Shown: positions 46,211 to 58,605 of the stretch, one piece after another | Numbering within the stretch: the first letter of the stretch is position 1 | How the letters are laid out: each line of letters opens with the position of its first letter | Assembly: GCA_030015575.1 (NCBI GenBank) | Contig: CM057347.1 | Coordinates: 503,691,176 to 503,755,175 of the forward strand | Reading direction: 5' to 3' | Source: Agapanthus africanus | Lineage: Eukaryota; Streptophyta; Magnoliopsida; Asparagales; Amaryllidaceae | Length of the DNA: 64,000 nt | Notes under the pieces: model-generated | Told to the model about the DNA's origin: nothing | Database searches by the model: none | What the model saw: only the letters and a program-made list of their open reading frames with translations | Program-made: the position numbers and the translations under genes

Positions 46211-49200
46211 ATAATAATCTGAATATATCTATGTTTTATTACTTTAAATTTGTACTGATTATTATCTTAACTAGCAAGGGCTCCCGCGCAATGCACGGGT
46301 ACGAAGTCCAAACACAAGAAAAAATTGAATTTATTTAAAAGTTTATTTTTATATGATTTGAAAGTTGTAACATCTCATCATTATAAACTTCATATGTAAA
46401 AATTATGAAGGATTAACCTGCAAATACTTCGGGACTTTTTCTCTTTCAGTTTTTCAATATTTTTCTTGCTATAGAATAAGAAAATCGTGAATTTTTTTAA
46501 AATCTTAAAATTCTTTTTTTCTTTAGTTTTACAATAGTTTGCTTGTTACATGAGGATCACGAAATGCACAAAAATCCCAAAAAATTTACTTTTTTCAAAT
46601 CTATAACATTTTGTACACTCTAACATATGAATATGACGAAATTTTAAAAATCTTAAAATTTTTGCATTTTTGGTTTCTCTTGCTTGCGAAAAAGAAAATC
46701 ATGAAATTTTCAAAAATAAAATATTGTGTTTTCTTTTGTTTTTTCAATATTTTCCATGATATAACACGAAAATCATAATATTTTCTGTTTTCTTATTTTT
46801 TTATCAATATTTATGAATGCAGAAAAATTATGAAATTTTAAAAAATCTCAACTTTTTTGTTTTCTCCTGTTTTTTAATATTTTGAATGCTATAGCAAATA
46901 ATAATCGTGAAATTTACCAAAATCCAAAAAATATTTGTTTTCTTCAAATTTACAATAATTTGTACATTACCACACAAAAATTATAACTTTAAAAAATCTC
47001 AAAATTTCTGGTTTTTTCGATTTTCAATATTTTGTTTACTATATATAGCATACGAAAATCAAAAAAATTTAAATAATCTTATAAATTTTATGTTTTAATT
47101 TCTTGCTTATAATAATCTGAATATATCTATGTTTTATTACTTTAAATTTGTACTGATTATTATCTTAACTAGCAAGGGCTCCCGCGCAATGCACGGGTAC
47201 GAAGTCCAAACACAAGAAAAAATTGAATTTATTTAAAAGTTTATTTTTATATGATTTGAAAGTTGTAACATCTCATCATTATAAACTTCATATGTAAAAA
47301 TTATGAAGGATTAACCTGCAAATACTTCGGGACTTTTTATCTTTCAGTTTTTCAATATTTTTCTTGCTATAGAATAAGAAAATCGTGAATTTTTTTAAAA
47401 TCTTAAAATTATTTTTTTCTTTAGTTTTACAATAGTTTGCTTGTTACATGAGGATCACGAAATGCACAAAAATCCCAAAAAATTTACTTTTTTCAAATCT
47501 ATAACATTTTGTACACTCTAACATATGAATATGACGAAATTTTAAAAATCGTAAAATTTTTGCATTTTTGGTTTCCCTTGCTTGCGAAAAAGAAAATCAT
47601 GAAATTTTCAAAAATAAAATATTGTGTTTTCTTTTGTTTTTTCAATATTTTCCATGATATAACACGAAAATCATAATATTTTCTGTTTTCTTATTTTTTT
47701 TTATCAATATTTATGAATGCAGAAAAATTATGAAATTTTAAAAAATCTCAACTTTTTTGTTTTCTCCTGTTTTTTAATATTTTGAATGCTATAGCAAATA
47801 ACAATCGTGAAATTTACCAAAATCCAAAAAATATTTGTTTTCTTCAAATTTACAATAGTTTGTACATTACCACACAAAAATTATAACTTTAAAAAATCTC
47901 AAAATTTCTGGTTTTTTCGATTTTCAATATTTTGTTTACTATATATAGCATACGAAAATCACAAAATTTTAAATAATCTTACAAATTTTATGTTTTAATT
48001 TCTTGCTTATAATAATCTGAATATATCTATGTTTTATTACTTTAAATTTGTACTGATTATTATCTTAACTAGCAAGGGCTCCCGCGCAATGCACGGGTAC
48101 GAAGTCCAAACACAAGAAAAAATTGAATTTATTTAAAAGTTTATTTTTATATGATTTGAAAGTTGTAACATCTCATCATTATAAACTTCATATGTAAAAA
48201 TTATGAAGGATTAACCTGCAAATACTTCGGGACTTTTTCTCTTTCAGTTTTTCAATATTTTTCTTGCTATAGAATAAGAAAATCGTGAATTTTTTTAAAA
48301 TCTTAAAATTATTTTTTTCTTTAGTTTTACAATAGTTTGCTTGTTACATGAGGATCACGAAATGCACAAAAATCCCAAAAAATTTACTTTTTTCAAATCT
48401 ATAACATTTTGTACACTCTAACATATGAATATGACGAAATTTTAAAAATCTTAAAATTTTTGCATTTTTGGTTTCCCTTGCTTGCGAAAAAGAAAATCAT
48501 GAAATTTTCAAAAATAAAATATTGTGTTTTCTTTTGTTTTTTCAATATTTTCCATGATATAACACGAAAATCATAATATTTTCTGTTTTCTTATTTTTTT
48601 TATCAATATTTATGAATGCAGAAAAATTATGAAATTTTAAAAAATCTCAACTTTTTTGTTTTCTCCTGTTTTTTAATATTTTGAATGCTATAGCAAATAA
48701 CAATCGTGAAATTTACCAAAATCCAAAAAATATTTGTTTTCTTCAAATTTACAATAATTTGTACATTACCACACAAAAATTATAACTTTAAAAAATCTCA
48801 AAATTTCTGGTTTTTTCGATTTTCAATATTTTGTTTAATATATATAGCATACGAAAATCACAAAATTTTAAATAATCTTACAAATTTTATGTTTTAATTT
48901 CTTGCTTATAATAATCTGAATATATCTATGTTTTATTACTTTAAATTTGTACTGATTATTATCTTAACTAGCAAGGGCTCCCGCGCAATGCACGGGTACG
49001 AAGTCCAAACACAAGAAAAAATTGAATTTATTTAAAAGTTTATTTTTATATGATTTGAAAATTGTAACATCTCATCATTATAAACTTCATATGTAAAAAT
49101 TATGAAGGATTAACCTGCAAATACTTCGGGACTTTTTCTCTTTCAGTTTTTCAATATTTTTCTTGCTATAGAATAAGAAAATAATGAATTTTTTTAAAAT

Positions 49201-52200
49201 CTTAAAATTATTTTTTTCTTTAGTTTTACAATAGTTTGCTTGTTACATGAGGATCACGAAATGCACAAAAATCCCAAAAAATTTACTTTTTTCAAATCTA
49301 TAGCATTTTGTACACTCTAACATATGAATATGACGAAATTTTAAAAATCTTAAAATTTTTGCATTTTTGGTTTCCCTTGCTTGCGAAAATGAAAATCATG
49401 AAATTTTCAAAAATAAAATATTGTGTTTTCTTTTGTTTTTTCAATATTTTCCATGATATAACACGAAAATCATAATATTTTCTGTTTTCTTATTTTTTTT
49501 ATCAATATTTATGAATGCAGAAAAATTATGAAATTTTAAAAAATCTCAACTTTTTTGTTTTCTCCTGTTTTTTAATATTTTGAATGCTATAGCAAATAAC
49601 AATCGTGAAATTTACCAAAATCCAAAAAATATTTGTTTTCTTCAAATTTACAATAGTTTGTACATTACCACACAAAAATTATAACTTTAAAAAATCTCAA
49701 AATTTCTGGTTTTTTCGATTTTCAATATTTTGTTTACTATATATAGCATACGAAAATCACAAAATTTTAAATAATCTTACAAATTTTATGTTTTAATTTC
49801 TTGCTTATAATAATCTGAATATATCTATGTTTTATTACTTTAAATTTGTACTGATTATTATCTTAACTAGCAAGGGCTCCCGCGCAATGCACGGGTACGA
49901 AGTCCAAACACAAGAAAAAATTGAATTTATTTAAAAGTTTATTTTTATATGATTTGAAAGTTGTAACATCTCATCATTATAAACTTCATATGTAAAAATT
50001 ATGAAGGATTTACCTGCAAATGCTTCGGGACTTTTTCTCTTTCAGTTTTTCAATATTTTTCTTGCTATAGAATAAGAAAATCGTGAATTTTTTTAAAATC
50101 TTAAAATTCTTTTTTTCTTTAGTTTTACAATAATTTGCTTGTTACATGAGGATCACGAAATGCACAAAAATCCCAAAAAATTTACTTTTTTCAAATCTAT
50201 AGCATTTTGTACACTCTAACATATGAATATGACGAAATTTTAAAAATCTTAAAATTTTTGCATTTTTGGTTTCCCTTGCTTGCGAAAATGAAAATCATGA
50301 AATTTTCAAAAATAAAATATTGTGTTTTCTTTTGTTTTTTCAATATTTTCCATGATATAACACGAAAATCATAATATTTTCTGTTTTCTTATTTTTTTTA
50401 TCAATATTTATGAATGCAGAAAAATTATGAAATTTTAAAAAATCTCAACTTTTTTGTTTTCTCCTGTTTTTTAATATTTTGAATGCTATAGCAAATAACA
50501 ATCGTGAAATTTACCAAAATCCAAAAAATATTTGTTTTCTTCAAATTTACAATAGTTTGTACATTACCACACAAAAATTATAACTTTAAAAAATCTCAAA
50601 ATTTCTGGTTTTTTCGATTTTCAATATTTTGTTTACTATATATAGCATACGAAAATCACAAAATTTTAAATAATCTTACAAATTTTATGTTTTAATTTCT
50701 TGCTTATAATAATCTGAATATATCTATGTTTTATTACTTTAAATTTGTACTGATTATTATCTTAACTAGCAAGGGCTCCCGCGCAATGCACGGGTACGAA
50801 GTCCAAACACAAGAAAAAATTGAATTTATTTAAAAGTTTATTTTTATATGATTTGAAAGTTGTAACATCTCATCATTATAAACTTCATATGTAAAAATTA
50901 TGAAGGATTAACCTGCAAATGCTTCGGGACTTTTTCTCTTTCAGTTTTTCAATATTTTTCTTGCTATAGAATAAGAAAATCGTGAATTTTTTTAAAATCT
51001 TAAAATTCTTTTTTTCTTTAGTTTTACAATAATTTGCTTGTTACATGAGGATCACGAAATGCACAAAAATCCCAAAAAATTTACTTTTTTCAAATCTATA
51101 GCATTTTGTACACTCTAACATATGAATATGACGAAATTTTAAAAATCTTAAAATTTTTGCATTTTTGGTTTCCCTTGCTTGCGAAAATGAAAATCATGAA
51201 ATTTTCAAAAATAAAATATTGTGTTTTCTTTTGTTTTTTCAATATTTTCCATGATATAACACGAAAATCATAATATTTTCTGTTTTCTTATTTTTTTTAT
51301 CAATATTTATGAATGCAGAAAAATTATGAAATTTTAAAAAATCTCAACTTTTTTGTTTTCTCCTGTTTTTTAATATTTTGAATGCTATAGCAAATAACAA
51401 TCGTGAAATTTACCAAAATCCAAAAAATATTTGTTTTCTTCAAATTTACAATAGTTTGTACATTACCACACAAAAATTATAACTTTAAAAAATCTCAAAA
51501 TTTCTGGTTTTTTCGATTTTCAATATTTTGTTTACTATATATAGCATACGAAAATCACAAAATTTTAAATAATCTTACAAATTTTATGTTTTAATTTCTT
51601 GCTTATAATAATCTGAATATATCTATGTTTTATTACTTTAAATTTGTACTGATTATTATCTTAACTAGCAAGGGCTCCCGCGCAATGCACGGGTACGAAG
51701 TCCAAACACAAGAAAAAATTGAATTTATTTAAAAGTTTATTTTTATATGATTTGAAAGTTGTAACATCTCATCATTATAAACTTCATATGTAAAAATTAT
51801 GAAGGATTAACCTGCAAATATTTCGGGACTTTTTCTCTTTCTGTTTTTCAATATTTTTCTTGCTATAGAATAAGAAAATCGTGAATTTTTTTAAAATCTT
51901 AAAATTATTTTTTTCTTTAGTTTTACAATAGTTTGCTTGTTACATGAGGATCACGAAATGCACAAAAATCCCAAAAAATTTACTTTTTTCAAATCTATAG
52001 CATTTTGTACACTCTAACATATGAATATGACGAAATTTTAAAAATCTTAAAATTTTTGCATTTTTGGTTTCCCTTGCTTGCGAAAAAGAAAATCATGAAA
52101 TTTTCAAAAATAAAATATTGTGTTTTCTTTTGTTTTTTCAATATTTTTCATGATATAACACGAAAATCATAATATTTTCTGTTTTCTTATTTTTTTTTAT

Positions 52201-52503
52201 CAATATTTATGAATGCAGAAAAATTATGAAATTTTAAAAAATCTCAACTTTTTTGTTTTCTCCTGTTTTTTAATATTTTGAATGCTATAGCAAATAACAA
52301 TCGTGAAATTTACCAAAATCCAAATAATATTTGTTTTCTTCAAATTTACAATAGTTTGTACATTACCACACAAAAATTATAACTTTAAAAAATCTCAAAA
52401 TTTCTGGTTTTTTCGATTTTCAATATTTTGTTTACTATATATAGCATACGAAAATCACAAAATTTTAAATAATCTTACAAATTTTATGTTTTAATTTCTT
52501 GCT
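46211..52503 (-). repeat. Tandem array, seven 899-bp units with Helitron-like 3' ends
   Basis: Unit starts (ataataatctgaatatatct) are at 46211, 47109, 48009, 48908, 49807, 50706 and 51605. Spacing is 898, 900, 899, 899, 899 and 899, and the last unit ends at about 52503. Units differ by isolated substitutions and one- or two-base T/A-run indels. In each unit, about 60 bp after the start, the plus strand reads actagcaagggctcccgcgc then aatgcacgggtacg. On the minus strand this is a stem (cccgtgc, loop, gcgcggg), an 8-nt spacer and ctag followed by t, which is the layout of a Helitron 3' terminus. No transposase (Rep/helicase) is present. The recurring 63-codon ORF (46907, 47807 and so on) is an AT-rich frame in every unit and I do not call it a gene. 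Confidence 0.88.
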
Positions 52504-52730
52504 ATTTTGCATTCTATAACAAGCAAAAAATTGTGAAATTTTTAAAAATCACAAGATTTTTTGTGCCTTTAGCTTTTTCAATATTTTGCTTGTTATATAA
52601 CACATAAAATCGTGAATTTTTCTTTCTTCCTCCTTCAGATTTTCAATATACCGTATGAAAATTGTGAAATTTTCAAAATATCTAAATATTTTCGTTTTTA
52701 TTCAGTTTATGAAATTTGGATTCCAAAATA
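52504..52730 (-). mobile_element. Helitron-like body flanking the array
   Basis: Directly after the seventh unit, three more diverged copies of the AT-rich basic motif follow (ttttcaatattttgcttgtt, then acacataaaatcgtgaattt and similar). The motif stops near 52730. No 5' Helitron end (tct...) could be fixed. Confidence 0.5.
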
Positions 52731-53596
52731 GTACGGTTGAAATTTCTGGATTTGGTAATTTGTTGTTTGGTTGGTTATGGATTTCTAGTATTGCATTTGT
52801 AGATTCTTGTAATGTTTGTTTGGTTGGTGAAAATAAAGTGGGATTGGGATTTGGATTTGAGGATTTTAGAGAGAGAGAGAGATAGAGAGAGGATTATTAA
52901 ATAAATAAAGTACACGGGTCCCATCTAAAAGTACAATAAATAGAGCCAAATCCTTGAAAATCCTTTAAAATTTTTAGGATTCAGGAATCTATGTTTTGTG
53001 GTGGCCGCCCCCCGCCCTCCCAAAAAAAAAAAATCCTGAAAATTCAAATTCTCCAACCAAACACAAAAATTATGGAATTCTTGAATTCCACAATCCAAGC
53101 CCTAATAAATTCTGCAACCAAACAGGCCCGATAATCAGTTTTGATGGTCATATTCAAATGTCCTATTTTCTCTCTCTCCTCCACCCCACCATCCAACCGG
53201 GCTAGAGCCTAAAATAAAACCCTGACCTGTTTTAAATATTCCCAAAAGCTAATGAAGTTATGATTTTTTTTTTAATACTTGCTCAGGTTTAAAGAGAATT
53301 AAAGAAGGGTAAAATAAATGTTTTGGTATGTATAACATTTTAGATTTTAGAAAAGTCAAATCTTTGTAATAAGATAAGACGGTCCATGTGTCCAGTAATA
53401 TACTGAAATAAAAGTTAATAAACACATGGGTCTTATAAAGCCGTCCGAAAAGTGCTTGAAAAATTCTGTCTTTTCTTCGGGTTCACGAACATTACATCTA
53501 GCATACCGAATAATTATACAAAAGACCAGAAAAAGGAAAAAAAATCCTTTAAATATCCTGATGCCAACTCCCGCTCTCCAAATTACAAATGAATGA
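52731..53596. other. Upstream region of the PPR gene
   Basis: Non-coding. It contains a GA run (52867-52896), a run of A (about 53024-53034) and gcaaccaaacaggcccg (about 53115-53131), which resembles one terminus of a plant MITE; I found no matching inverted partner. No clear TATA box was fixed for the downstream gene. Confidence 0.5.
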
Positions 53597-55588
53597 ATGT
53601 CCAAACCCAAACTCTATCCTCCTCTCACTCAAACCCAATGCATCTCCCTTCTCGGATCCTACACCCGATCCAAATCACTCAAACCCGCAACCCGACTCCA
53701 CGCCCAAATCGTCTCTTCGGGACTTATCAACCCCCTCATCTCCTCAAAACTCACTATCTTGTACTCTCTTTTGGGCAACACCTCATATGCGCACAGCCTA
53801 TTCGACAAAATTCCCCACAAAACCCAATCTCAATACAGCGCCCTCATCCGAGGCCACGCGCAAGTCGGGCAGCATCGAAAAGCTCTCGAATTGTTTGCCC
53901 GAATGTTCTCTTCGGGCATTCGTGCCGATAATTTCTCGTACCCGTTTGCTCTCAAGGCCTGCGGCGAAACTTCGATGGTTCGGTTGGGTTTTCAGATACA
54001 GTGTGCCGCTTTTGTCTGTGGGTACGTGTCGAATGCGTATGTGTCGAATTGTTTGATAGCGATGTTCATGAATTGCGGTAGAAAAGAGGAGGCTACGATG
54101 GCTTTTGAGGAAATGGAGAATAAGAGTGTTGTTGCTTGGAATACTATGATCGCAGGATTGTGTCAGAATGGGTTTTTGGATGAGGCGCTGGGTGTTTATA
54201 ATCGGATGGTTGATGATGGGTTTGAAGTTGATAGGGCTACAATTGTGTCGGTTTTGCCTGTTTGCGCTCAGTTGAAGAACTTGAAGCAGGGGAAGTTAGT
54301 TCATTTGCTGGTGAAATCGGAAAGGTTTGAGAATTATCTTCCAGTGAGAAACGCTTTGATCGATATGTATGCAAAATGCGGGAGCTTAGATGAAGCAAGA
54401 AGGGTATTTAGCGAAAAATCTGGTGAAAACGATGTCGTATCATATACTTCGATGATTGGGGGATATATTTTGAATGGGTGCCCTTTAAAAGCTCTTACTC
54501 TTTGTTATGATATGCAATTTTCAGGGATTAGGCCTAATTCGGTAACCATGGCTTCTCTGCTCTCTGCTTGTGAAGGATTGCCTTATATGCATCATGGCAA
54601 GTGCATTCATGGATCATGCATTCGGCTCGGACTCGAAACAGATGTTGTTGTAGAGACTGCTCTTATCGACATGTACTCAAAATGCAATTCAATGGATTTG
54701 TGTACGCGTGTATTCGCAAAAAGTTCGAAAAGAACAGCGACATGGAATGCAATTATATCAGGCTTTACACGAAAAGGGGAAACAAGAAACTCAATCGAGC
54801 GTTTCAAGCTAATGTTAGCAGAAAGAGCGAAACAAGACCCGGCTACAATCGCTAGCATACTCCCTGCTTATTCCCAATCTGCCGATATGCAACAAGCCAA
54901 GAACTTACATTGCTACCTAACAAAAACAGGGTTTCTTAAGAGCATTGAAGTTACTACAGGCATAATAGATGTCTATGCTAAAGCTGGATGCTTAGATATT
55001 GCATGGAATTTGTTTGAAAAACTACCGATCAAAGATTTTGTAGCTTGGAGTGCAATGATATCGGGATACGGGATGCACGGGCACGCTAAGTTCTCAATAT
55101 GGCTCCTCGATCGGATGGTAGAATCTAACGTCGAGCCAAATGAGGTAACCTTCACTTCATTAATGTATTCATGTAGCCATTCTGGATTAGTGAATGAAGG
55201 GCTTGATTTGTTCGAGAGAATGGTTAAGGTTCATAACTTGAAACCGCACGATGAGCATTACGCTTGTGTCGTTGATCTTTTGGGTCGAGCAGGAAGGCTC
55301 GAGGAAGCTTATGGTATTATAATGTCGATGCCTGAGAAGGGCAATAAGGCAATCTGGGGGGCGTTGCTCGGTGCTTGTGTTGTGTATGGGAATGTGGAGT
55401 TGGGGGAAGTTGCGGCGAGGACACTGTTCCAGTTAGAGCCGGAGAATACGGGGAATTACGTGCTCTTGGGGAATATATATGCTGGTGTTGGGAGATGGGA
55501 AGATGCAGAGAAATTGAGAAGGGTTGTGAGTGAGAAGGGATTGAAGAAAGAACCTGGGTGTAGTTTGATAGAAACAATGAGTTTGTGA
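53597..55588 (+). CDS. PLS-class pentatricopeptide repeat protein, E-type
   Basis: An intact, intronless 663-codon gene. PPR proteins bind organellar RNA one nucleotide per repeat and direct editing, splicing or processing in plastids or mitochondria. The ORF shows repeated 31-36-residue PPR units: QYSALIRGHAQVGQHRKALE (about 79), VAWNTMIAGLCQNGFLDEAL (about 178), VSYTSMIGGYILNGCPLKAL (about 280), ATWNAIISGFTRKGE (about 380) and VAWSAMISGYGMHGHAKFSI (about 478), with L- and S-type units between (ALIDMYAKCGSLDEARRVF). The C-terminus has an E domain (VVDLLGRAGRLEEAYGIIMS, FQLEPENTGNYVLLGNIYAG) and ends just after PGCSLIE. There is no DYW deaminase domain, so any editing role would need a partner. 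The overall order resembles the Arabidopsis At5g39350-type protein (from memory). The first ATG of the frame is taken as start. I expect an organelle-targeting N-terminus but cannot show one. Confidence 0.93.
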   Translation: MSKPKLYPPLTQTQCISLLGSYTRSKSLKPATRLHAQIVSSGLINPLISSKLTILYSLLGNTSYAHSLFDKIPHKTQSQYSALIRGHAQVGQHRKALELFARMFSSGIRADNFSYPFALKACGETSMVRLGFQIQCAAFVCGYVSNAYVSNCLIAMFMNCGRKEEATMAFEEMENKSVVAWNTMIAGLCQNGFLDEALGVYNRMVDDGFEVDRATIVSVLPVCAQLKNLKQGKLVHLLVKSERFENYLPVRNALIDMYAKCGSLDEARRVFSEKSGENDVVSYTSMIGGYILNGCPLKALTLCYDMQFSGIRPNSVTMASLLSACEGLPYMHHGKCIHGSCIRLGLETDVVVETALIDMYSKCNSMDLCTRVFAKSSKRTATWNAIISGFTRKGETRNSIERFKLMLAERAKQDPATIASILPAYSQSADMQQAKNLHCYLTKTGFLKSIEVTTGIIDVYAKAGCLDIAWNLFEKLPIKDFVAWSAMISGYGMHGHAKFSIWLLDRMVESNVEPNEVTFTSLMYSCSHSGLVNEGLDLFERMVKVHNLKPHDEHYACVVDLLGRAGRLEEAYGIIMSMPEKGNKAIWGALLGACVVYGNVELGEVAARTLFQLEPENTGNYVLLGNIYAGVGRWEDAEKLRRVVSEKGLKKEPGCSLIETMSL

Positions 55589-55985
55589 TCTTTGAGTGGA
55601 AGAATTGTATTTTTTTTGGGAAACCTAGGATCTTTCATATTGGAGAGAAAATTGATACCAACTGAATTAAGCCACGTTGGTGAGTGGAAGAATTGTAGTT
55701 AATAGAGAGAAGAGGTCAGGGGCAGGCTTAAATTAGCAGGAAGTTATAAATTAAATGTTAAAATTGCATGCATTGCATTTTGCCCATTTGCTAAATTAAG
55801 AGAATTAAGTTTGCTTGACTTTGCACCAGTTGGTGAGTCGAAGCATGAGTTTATCTGCCTTTTGCTTGTTGATCAGTAAGGTAAACAAAAATTGCTGTTG
55901 TGCACAGAAGAAAATTTCAAAGGGGAAGTCTGAGTTAACAGTGTATTCATACATATTCAGAATGCTTTGTTGTTACAGACCACAG
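55589..55985. other. Downstream region of the PPR gene
   Basis: Probable 3' untranslated region and spacer. The motif gagtggaagaattgta occurs twice (about 55593 and about 55681), a small direct repeat. Nothing else is recognisable before the Helitron-like element. Confidence 0.5.
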
Positions 55986-58425
55986 CTAGCAAGGACCCCG
56001 GGCAATATGGAGAGATGCAATCCAAGAAAAATCATATTAATTCAAAAGTTTATTATTATATGATTTGTAAATAGTAATATCTCATATTTATAAGCTTCTA
56101 TGTAAAATATATGAAGTATTGACTTGCAAATATTTCAGCATTTTTCTTCAGTTTTTCTAATATTTTCCTTGTTAGCATACGAAAATCGTGAAATTTTATT
56201 AAAATTTTCTTTTTTCTTCGGTTTTTCAATACTTTCTTGTTATAGCACAAAAGAATTAATGTACAAAAATCGAAAATATTTTGTTCTTTTCAAATTTTCA
56301 ACATTTCGCAATCTATAGTACAGGTTTATGCCGAAAATTTTAAAATCTGAAAAATTCTTCTATTTTCCAATATTTTGCTCGCTTGTACAAAAAATTCATG
56401 AAATTTATTCTTTTGTTTCTTCGATTCTCAATATTTTCAATAATATAGCACACGAAAATCGTAAAATTTTTAATTTTCTTCCTTTTTCAATATCATGCAT
56501 GCTATAACACACAAATATAATGAAATTTTCAAAAATCTCAATTTTTTGTGTTTGCTTCGGTCTTATAATATTTTGCATGCAGCAGCACATGGCAATCGTG
56601 AAATTTTAAAAAACTCCAAAATTATTTGTTTATGCGAATTTACAATATTTTTCATGCTACCACGCAAAAATTGTGCAATTTTTAAATATCTTGGGTTTTC
56701 AATAGTTTTTGTTTACTGCACGGAAATTGAGAAATTTTCAAAAGTCTCAAAATTTTATTTGGTCTTCGGTTTTTCAATATTTTGCTTATTATAGCACGTG
56801 AAATCATGATATCATTAAAAATCCAAAATTTTTATATTCCTTCACATTTTCAATATGTTGTATGTTAGCACACGAAAATCGTGAATTTCAATTTATTTTT
56901 AAATTTAGAATATGTTGCATGTTATGGCACATGAAATTTTAAAAAATCTCCATTTTTTGTTTTATTCGGTTTTTCAATATTTTGCTTGCTATATATAGCA
57001 TGAAAATTGCAATATTTTCAAAAATCTTAATTTTCATTTGTTTTCTTCGGTTTTTCCACATTTTGCTTGCAATAACAAATGGAATCTTAAAATATTTAGA
57101 AATTTCAAAAAAAAAATCCAATTTCTTCACTTTTCAATACTCAGCATTCCATGTTAGTATGATCCCTTACCGGCCTAGGGATTGTCCTGAGTGAGAACAT
57201 AGATTTGAGTGTGGTTCATTGATTTGCCTGATACAAACGAAAATAGGGAAGTTTTCAAAAATATAAACAAAAATTATCCGTTTTCTCTTATTATTATTAT
57301 TTTGATGTGATATAGCTTTGAAATCATGAAATTTCAAAAAAAATCAAAATTTTAAGATTTCTTCGATTTTCTAATATTTTACTTGCTTACTTTTGGAGAA
57401 CTTCCAGATATTAAAATGACAAAGCTATGTGAAATAAAAGAACAACAGTCACTGATTGCAAGTAAGAACCTAACAAAACAAAGAAATCATGTCCGAGTGG
57501 CCAAGACTCCATATGACTTGGAACCCTCGGCGAAACATGAAAATCACAAAATTTTGAAACTCCCAAAAAAATTGTTTTCTCAAAATTTCCGACATTTTGA
57601 ATTCTATATAGCACATAAAAATCATATAATTTTTAAGAATCTTAAAATTTTCCGTTTTCTTTATTTTTCAGCATTTTGGTGGTTGTACCGTACGAAAATC
57701 GCAAAATCTTCAACAATCTTAATAATTTTCTTTTATTTTTGGTTTTTCAATATTTCTTGTTTACTAACACATAAAATCGTGAAATTTTCAGAAGTCTCAA
57801 AACTTTAACTTATCTTTTTTTTATATATATTTTACCACAAGAAAATCCTACAATTTTCAAAAAGTTTAAATTTCATCTTTTCTTCCTTTTTTTTAATATT
57901 ATGTATACAACACAACACATGAAAATCGCTAAATTTTCTGTTTACTTGAAAAATTTAATATTTTAAACGTTATAGCACATGAAAATAGCGAATTTGTTGA
58001 AAATATCAAAATTTTCATTTTTCATTGGGTTTTCTATCTTCTTTTTTGCAATACCAAACAAAAATTTCTATATTTTTAATTCTCAATTTTTTTTCTTTGT
58101 TTTCGTTAGGCTTCAATATTTTGCATTGCATGCTACCTCACGAAAGTTTTCAATATTTTACCACTACAATTTAGGTAGTGAGAAAAATAAAAAAATTATG
58201 TAATGAAATAGGATCATCAGAATTTTTCCACCGTAAAAGACTAGCTTTATGGAATAAAAAAAAGTGTGATAAATATTGAATGGAAAGCCAATAAAAAAAA
58301 TTCTATAATCCAATGCAGCAAGAGAGAACAATTTTTCCACTAAAGTACACACTAGATAAGGGAATATACTAGGAGATATTAATATTCGCCGGTGTAGTTT
58401 TTTTTTTATATAATATATAGATAGA
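55986..58425 (-). mobile_element. Single-copy Helitron-like element related to the 899-bp array
   Basis: The left end (plus ctagcaaggaccccgggcaa, 55986) is a diverged version of the array's Helitron-like 3' terminus, with a decayed hairpin. The following ttcaaaagtttattattata parallels the array unit. The body is a run of diverged copies of the roughly 75-bp motif (ttttcaatattttgcttgct, atagcac-acgaaaatcgtg, aaattttcaaaaatctcaa). The right end read on the minus strand begins tctatctatatattatataa then actacaccggcg, like plant Helitron 5' ends. The exact end (58421 or 58425) is ambiguous. The base before CTAG is g rather than the expected a. No Rep/helicase gene is present, so it is non-autonomous. 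ORFs here (for example 57383-57808) are AT-rich and unrecognised. Confidence 0.6.
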
Positions 58426-58605
58426 TGTAAACAATTTCATACGGGCAATCTCAATAGACGGTGTATTTATACATAACACAGAATATCATTACATACCAGA
58501 AGTCATAAACAATGCTTTTTTAAAGTAGTTTCCTAGCATTGCAAGTTATTAAAGCCATTACAGTTCATGATATATGTGTATCCAAATAACCATCCTCTGA
58601 GCTTC
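58426..58605 (-). other. Probable 3' UTR of the minus-strand gene at 58606
   Basis: Non-repetitive sequence between the Helitron-like end and the stop codon of the exon at 58606-58779. The length and AT content suit a 3' untranslated region, but no polyadenylation site was fixed. Confidence 0.35.

Noticed and set aside
46907-47098. Repeated 63-codon ORF (KFTKIQKIFVFFKFTI...) in every 899-bp unit
   Set aside because: Its conservation follows from recent duplication of the whole unit. It is AT-rich, Phe/Ile/Lys-biased and has no known motif or initiation context.
46211-52503. Array considered as a CRISPR-like or rRNA-spacer repeat
   Set aside because: Units are contiguous with no unique spacers, are far too long for CRISPR, and no rRNA sequence is nearby.
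52731-53131. MITE suspected from caaccaaacaggcccg at the right edge
   Set aside because: No inverted partner or TSD could be found on the left side.
57383-57808. 141-codon AT-rich ORF in the Helitron-like element
   Set aside because: It translates the basic AT-rich motif (KFRFLYFSAF-type runs). No Rep or helicase residues are visible.
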